Assembly: GCA_033557675.1 (NCBI GenBank)
Contig: JAWQRM010000531.1
Span: 1 to 21,707, forward strand
Source: Coptodactyla brooksi
Taxonomy: Eukaryota; Arthropoda; Insecta; Coleoptera; Scarabaeidae
DNA: 21,707 nucleotides
Reading direction: 5' to 3'
Of the stretch, positions 17,807 to 21,707 are shown piece after piece; the stretch's first letter is position 1; each line of letters begins with the position of its first letter. A program made the position numbers and the translations under genes. The notes under the pieces are model-generated. The model saw only the letters and a program-made list of their open reading frames with translations. It had not been told where the DNA came from and made no database searches.

Positions 17807-17940
17807 AAAACACAAAAATAATGTTTCTTAATGTTCCATTCTAATCTCTTCTTAATACAACAATAATCCTAATCGAAAATTAACTTGCAACCAACTCAAA
17901 TGCTAATTCTGTAACAACCACTGATGGTGCATGTAGCATG
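17807..17940. repeat. Third arm copy of the 17334-17803 foldback element
   Basis: Same orientation as the left arm: AAAAACACAAAAATAATGTT, ATCGAAAATTAACTTGC, CCAACTCAAATGCTAATTCT and GTAACAACCACTGATGGTGC. It can pair with the right arm (17611-17740) as well as the left arm can. It begins where the foldback element ends, suggesting a tandem or broken second insertion. Confidence 0.75.
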
Positions 17941-18007
17941 CTGGGGAAGAGTTTGCGAACATGTAATTCCCTATGGTGCCATAGCAGAATTACAAGTTTG
18001 TAAACTG

Positions 18008-18639
18008 TTACTGCTGTTGCTGTATTTGTTGCCTGCGCTGTTGCTGCTGCTGCTGATTGAAAATCCTCTGCTGCAGCAAGAATTGATCATGTTGTTGCAT
18101 TTGCTGTTCGATATTTGTATTGTTCTGCACAGTCGCTCGCCCTACAAAAAAATAAATAAATCAAACTAGACACCACAAATTTTCGACTCGAACAAGATCA
18201 CCTTGTTCGTTTATTTGTTGCTGGAATTGGGCGTTCCATTGCTGCTGAACTTGCGACTGTTGCTGCGGGACCGTTTGGGGCCTCAAACCGGTGACAGCCC
18301 TGCATTCTTGCACCTTGATCTGGTCGTTTCTGATGACGTCTTTGCCTGCCATCGAGGACAAACGATGATGATGGTTTTACATAAAAGCAAACATTCCGAG
18401 CTACATACAATCGTTTTTTTCCACAGTCATTTTCATCAGCACGGAGGTGGGGTTGCCCCACGTCCGTACTGATGAAAGTGCTGCTGCTGATGAAAGTCCG
18501 TGTGCATGCTGCTGCAACTCCTGCCTCCGGTGGAAATTCCCGTTCTGTTCCAGAAGCTTTTTTCTTATCAGGGCGTTCTGCATGATGTGCTGGGTGTGAA
18601 GTTGCAGCTCTTGCGGTGATGGGGTCTGCTGGCACATTG
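18008..18639 (-). CDS. 4E-T: 4E-T (eIF4E transporter) C-terminal exons, partial gene
   Basis: Three minus-strand exons, 18639-18409, 18345-18202 and 18141-18008, join in frame (all introns phase 1; donors GTATGT and GTGATC, acceptors GGCAG and TTTTGTAG), giving about 169 residues and a TAA stop. The diagnostic segment is PSPQELQLHTQHIMQNALIR followed by KKLLEQNGNFHRRQE, the conserved C-terminal helix of 4E-T/EIF4ENIF1. Next come NPTSVLMKMTVEKND, VTGLRPQT, and a tail very rich in Gln (FNQQQQQQRRQQIQQQQQ). 4E-T binds eIF4E and the decapping/DDX6 machinery to repress mRNAs in P-bodies; the eIF4E-binding N-terminus is not in this window. Acceptor CTTAG at 18640-18641 shows further upstream exons are needed, and none was found to the right end. 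Exon GC content is high and no break is seen. It could still be a duplicated 3' fragment. Confidence 0.75.
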
Positions 18640-18938
18640 CTAAGTCGCAAGGAACGAAAAACAATACGGGTGTTGAGAATCTTAAGGTTTCAAGGTCGGA
18701 CAGTGCAAAGAACGGAACATTAAACAACACGAGTAAAGCTTCTTACAGGATGTTGTTAGAGTGTTAGGATTCACTGCATGTGAATCATAGAAAATAACAA
18801 ACGAATATCTACTTTCTGTCTGAAATTTTAAACGACCAAGTTAATACATATTATTAATATTATTATTTAGATAAATAATATTATTTATATAAATAAATAA
18901 TTTCTACAAATTTTATATGTATATACAATGTGGTCTTC
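18640..18938. other. Upstream intron of 4E-T, AT-rich palindromic stretch
   Basis: No further 4E-T exon recognised. From 18841 to 18903 a run built from TATTATTAATATTATTATTT and its near-complement is strongly self-complementary. Confidence 0.5.
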
Positions 18939-19036
18939 CAGTTACTTGTGGTTAGTTTAAAATTCCCTCCGTCTTCGAAAGGTTCTTTCAGTTACTTGAT
19001 TAGTTTAAAATTGTCTCCGTATTTGAAAGTTTCTTA
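18939..19036. repeat. Two tandem copies of a 50-bp unit starting CAGTTACTTG
   Basis: Copies start at 18939 and 18989 and share CAGTTACTTG, TTAGTTTAAAATT, CTCCGT.TT.GAAAG and TTTCTT. They directly precede the pogo/Tigger coding remnant. Pogo-class ends begin with CAGT, so these may be repeated terminal sequences of that element; this is inference. Confidence 0.65.
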
Positions 19037-19056
19037 ATTAAGTATACCGCTAAAAG

Positions 19057-19364
19057 ACAAAATAAATATTATCGCGGAATGTGAAAAGTATGCGTTAAGT
19101 TCATGAAAGTTGGCCGAAAAATATGGGGTATGAAAAATACAAATTAATGATATGAAAAATGAAAGTGAATTATAATAGATGGTTGAGGAAAGTGTTAACT
19201 TGGAGCAAAAACGAAAATTTCCGAAGTCAGAAGGATTGGCAGCGGATCAAGTTGTCAACAATTGGTTTTGCAATGCCAGGAATAGAGCAATTCCATTGTC
19301 TGGGCCGCTACCCAAACAAGAAGCATTGGAGACAGCAAGCAGTTTAATGCTGTTTGTTTCCTAA
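19057..19364 (+). pseudogene. Pogo/Tigger-like transposase N-terminal remnant
   Basis: In one frame with several stops: KDKINIIAECEKYALSS, KLAEKYGV, KIQINDMKN, KRKFPKSEGLAADQVVNNWF, CNARNRAIPLSGPLPKQEAL, ETASSL. This is the CENP-B-type bipartite DNA-binding region: a first helix-turn-helix (ECEKYA..KLAEKYGV), then the W-F...R..IPLSGP...KEAL..A pattern of the second. It stops about 100 residues in. It could come from the same family as the C-terminal half at 6660-7560, though no overlap exists to test it. Confidence 0.8.
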
Positions 19365-19458
19365 AAGTTTTGAGTTATTTTTTAGAGATATCTTGGAAAC
19401 TAACAGAGATAACCTTGTTGAGTTTAAGCTCTTGAGTTTAAAAGATTTTCTAATGAGG

Positions 19459-19734
19459 AATTTATGGATTTTATCGTGAAATCTTATCTATTCCAGATTT
19501 CAGGTTTTAATTTGCCATCAAATTCCTGTCTGCTCATTTTGTATTGGTGAACTATCAACAACTAACAGGTTGAACAAGTGATTGTTGGTTCCCTTAATTT
19601 TTATTATTTACAAGATTATAAATGTGATGTGTAATACTTTATTAGACATACACAGTATGACAATTAAATAACAAGAATTTTCATTTAAATCATAGAACAA
19701 GTAGCACCATCCGTCGAATATAAAAACATAATGG
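19459..19734. repeat. Direct repeat, copy A: 5' flank of a mariner remnant
   Basis: Nearly identical text recurs at 20808-21070: AATTTATGGATTTTATC, CCAGATTTCAGGTTTTAATT, GGTTGAA/TCAACAAGTG, GATTATAAATGTGATGTGTA, TTAGACATACACAGTATGAC. The shared order and the mariner start that follows in both copies suggest either that it is the element's own leader or that flank and element were duplicated together. Confidence 0.85.
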
Positions 19735-19918
19735 AACAAAGAGCAAGTATTAAATTTTGTTTTAAAATGGGAAAAAATGTGCTGAGACTTACAAATTGAT
19801 GAAAAAAGCGTATGATGATAATTGAATGCATAAAGCTACAGTTTATTATTAATTAATGGTTCAATCGTTTTAAAAATGGTCGTGAAGATTTAAATGATGA
19901 TGAAAGACTTGGTCTTGG
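19732..19918 (+). pseudogene. Mariner transposase N-terminal fragment (second family), copy A
   Basis: MEQRASIKFCFKMGKN starts the mariner-type N-terminal helix-turn-helix; WFNRFKNGREDLNDDERLG follows after a frameshift. The text ends abruptly at about 19918, where antisense non-LTR sequence begins. This family differs from the mariner at 5360 and 16046. Confidence 0.8.
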
Positions 19919-20805
19919 TATTTCGACTGGTTTAATATTTTGCTGTCTTGTAATTGTTGTGTTTCTAATTCTATCACTTCTCGTTATTCCTTCTATCTTT
20001 CTTACAAATCATATTTCTTTTAATTCTATTTGTGGTTGTCCATGTTGGTCTGACAACTTTCTTGTATACTTCGGTCTTTATTTGTTTTGATATTTCTTAC
20101 TTATCTAAAAATGTACTTCTTAGTACATTGTATATTGTAGCGGTATTTCCTATTCTTTCATTTATTTCTTTCTTCATTTTTCCATTTTATTCTGTAATTG
20201 TTCCTAGTAAGGTAGTTGTAACTTTTAACTTGTTATAGGATTCTTCCTTCCATCGTGATGTTATGTTTTTTTTCTTCTGCTGCCATTATCATTGTTTGTT
20301 TTATTCGTGTTCATCTCCATGTTTATCTTTTTTTAGCTCCTCTTTAGATTCTGTTGTAATACCTCTTCTGATTCTATGGAGATTGTTTTCATTTTTCAAT
20401 TTTTTACTTTCATATTTTTCCCTTTTTCTTTGCTTCTCTTTATAGCATCGTCTATAACTATAGAGCAATAATAGGCTTAATATGCATCCTTGTTTTCAGT
20501 CTATTTGTGTTCCAAATTTATCAGATTCTACGTTAGAGGTATCTTGATCATCTATATCATACGTCTTTCTATCCCTCTTCTGTTTAGACTCTGCCATACA
20601 TCTTCTCTTCTTACCCTATCGAAGACTTTTTTAAGATCTATGAAATATATATGTATTTCTTTTCATTCTTTTTATTTTTGTTATATTTATACAATGCCTT
20701 GATCATTTCTATCATTCCTCTTTCTATCCCTCCTCTCTCTAGACACTGCCATACATCTTCTCCTCTTACCCTATTGAAAGCTTTTTAAGATCTATGAAGC
20801 ATATA
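19919..20805 (-). pseudogene. Non-LTR retrotransposon reverse transcriptase fragment
   Basis: On the minus strand, in order from 20805: FNRVRGEDVWQCLERGGIER and MIEMIKALYKYN, then a second copy of the same region FIDLKKVFDRVRREDVWQSL, NRRGIERRMI, then VIDDAIKRSKEKGK, TMIMAAEEKKHNITMEGRIL, QVKSYNYL, NERIGNTATIYNVLRSTFL, EISKQIKTEVYKKVVRPT, SDRIRNTTI and KPVEI. These are the palm and thumb of the endonuclease/reverse transcriptase type found in many insect LINEs. The catalytic YADD-type box was not found. Many stops are present. The AFD(R)VRREDVW block is present twice (20560-20660 and 20720-20810). Both ends are internal to the element, so it is a fragment. Confidence 0.8.
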
Positions 20806-20807
20806 CG

Positions 20808-21070
20808 AATTTATGGATTTTATCTTGAAATCTTATCCATTCCAGATTTCAGGTTTTAATTTGCTCAGTTTGTATTGCAACGATCAAATTAATTCAATCA
20901 ACAAGTGGTTGTTGGTTCCCCTATTTTCTATTATTTACAAGATTATAAATGTGATGTGTAATAGCTTATTAGACATACACAGTATGACAATTAAATAACG
21001 AGAACTTTAATTTAAATCATAGAACAGGTAGTGCTATCCATCGAACATACATATTATTAGAAAGATACAA
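20808..21070. repeat. Direct repeat, copy B: 5' flank of a mariner remnant
   Basis: Partner of 19459-19734, about 1350 bp further right. It is followed by about 110 bp (21060-21175) that has no counterpart in copy A, and then by the same mariner start. Confidence 0.85.
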
Positions 21071-21177
21071 ATATAGATACCTCTTTCGAATGCACCCAAG
21101 TTCATGCTAATCGGATGCCAGGTTGCAAAGTTACAGCCATTTGAATGATGGTAGAAATTGTATTGATGTCATAAGAA

Positions 21178-21707
21178 CATAACGAAACAAAAAGCAAATA
21201 TTAAATTTTGTTTTAAACTAGGAAAAAATTTGGTGGGACTTATGAATTGATGAAAGAAAGAAATAATGAAAGATCTGGTCGTCCAGAAAATAAAAATCGT
21301 GCTGAATTTGTGGAAAAAATCCGTGAATCATTACTGTCGACAGAAATTTTAATGTGAGGATGTTGGCTGAAGAATTAAAAACAAATATAGAAATTGTTCA
21401 TCAAATTGCGTTGTCAGAAGTTAAGAATCAAGACAATGTTGATTACTTTTCATGATTCACAAGGGATTGTCTACAAGGAATTTGTTCCACAAGGTAAAAC
21501 TGTGAATGGAGAATATTATTTAGCAGCTTTACATCGTATGTGGTCAAGAATTGAAGCTTTAGGCCTGAATATCCAGCAGGAAAACAGCTGTTTTTACTGT
21601 ATAAACCACAATAATGAACCACAATATAAAACGTTAAAAGTTCGTAAATTTTTGACTAAAAAAATAACTGTGTCATTGACCACCCACCGTATTCGCCTGA
21701 TATATTA
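21178..21707 (+). pseudogene. Mariner transposase pseudogene (second family), copy B, runs off the window
   Basis: Pieces: (M)TKQKANIKFCFKLGKN, ERNNERSGRPENKNRAEFVE, MLAEELKTNIEIVHQI, then after an internal deletion KTMLITFHDSQGIVYKEFVP, QGKTVNGEYYLAALHRMW, and VIDHPPYSPDIL at the right edge. The order is that of a mauritiana-type mariner. Normally the block between the HTH and KTMLITF includes the first catalytic Asp; here it is missing (VHQIALSEVK joins directly to KTM). The second Asp position is also degraded. The window ends just before the third catalytic Asp. Confidence 0.85.

Noticed and set aside
17924..18169. 81-codon plus-strand frame rich in leucine
   Set aside because: Antisense of the glutamine-rich 4E-T exon: CAG/CAA repeats read as CTG/TTG leucines on the other strand.
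18198..18650. 150-codon minus-strand frame across the 4E-T exons
   Set aside because: A shifted frame that reads through an intron; the true exons show conserved 4E-T residues in the other phases and splice in frame.
1..21707. CRISPR array, bacterial operon or phage features
   Set aside because: The spliced genes and eukaryotic transposons exclude a prokaryotic source, and the tandem repeats lack short repeat-spacer structure.
1..21707. tRNA, rRNA or snRNA genes
   Set aside because: No cloverleaf-like arms with a conserved T-loop (GGTTCGA-type) or other RNA gene signatures were found by eye; a dedicated covariance search could still find a degenerate one.

Overview
The window is AT-rich, intron-containing animal nuclear DNA, almost certainly from an insect. 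The evidence is minimal introns (46-62 nt) with standard GT/AG ends, a secreted-type histidine acid phosphatase of the kind insects carry in many copies, a fragment of the translation repressor 4E-T, and degraded mariner, pogo/Tigger, piggyBac, Penelope-like and non-LTR elements. A beetle would fit, but the order cannot be proven from this sequence.

Layout. 1-932: a nested inverted repeat, a possible two-exon coding fragment whose frame is ambiguous, and a 63-bp mini-hairpin. 1060-2690: about three tandem copies of a ~490-550 bp unit. 3437-3892 (-): a 151-aa lysine/arginine-rich protein of unknown function with its own poly(A) signal. 4227-4423 (-): a broken Penelope-like GIY-YIG endonuclease. 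4928-10517 (-): the best gene here, a six-exon histidine acid phosphatase of about 362 residues with both catalytic motifs. Its last intron (4.3 kb, against 46-62 nt for the other four) holds a mariner, a pogo/Tigger and a piggyBac remnant plus an AT-repeat hairpin.

10560-15590: gene-free, very AT-rich DNA that is largely an old, diverged tandem duplication with a ~2.8 kb period. The second copy repeats the DNA just upstream of the phosphatase start, including its TATA-like box, but without the gene. A foldback repeat (11074-11442) and a 400-bp MITE with TA target duplications (12868-13267) lie inside. 16046-17022: a second copy of the mariner found in the phosphatase intron. 17334-17940: a ~190-bp-arm hairpin element plus a third arm, directly downstream of the stop codon of the 4E-T C-terminal exons (18008-18639, -). 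18939-21707: a pogo/Tigger N-terminal remnant, two direct-repeat copies of another mariner with its 5' flank, and an antisense non-LTR reverse transcriptase fragment between them.

The genes do not form a pathway. The phosphatase is probably a lysosomal or secreted enzyme; 4E-T is a cytoplasmic mRNA-repression and P-body factor. I found no convincing new defence or other multi-gene system. The most interesting signals are structural: the promoter duplication without a gene, the hairpin in the probable 4E-T 3'UTR, the nested palindromes at the left end, and the ambiguous exon pair.
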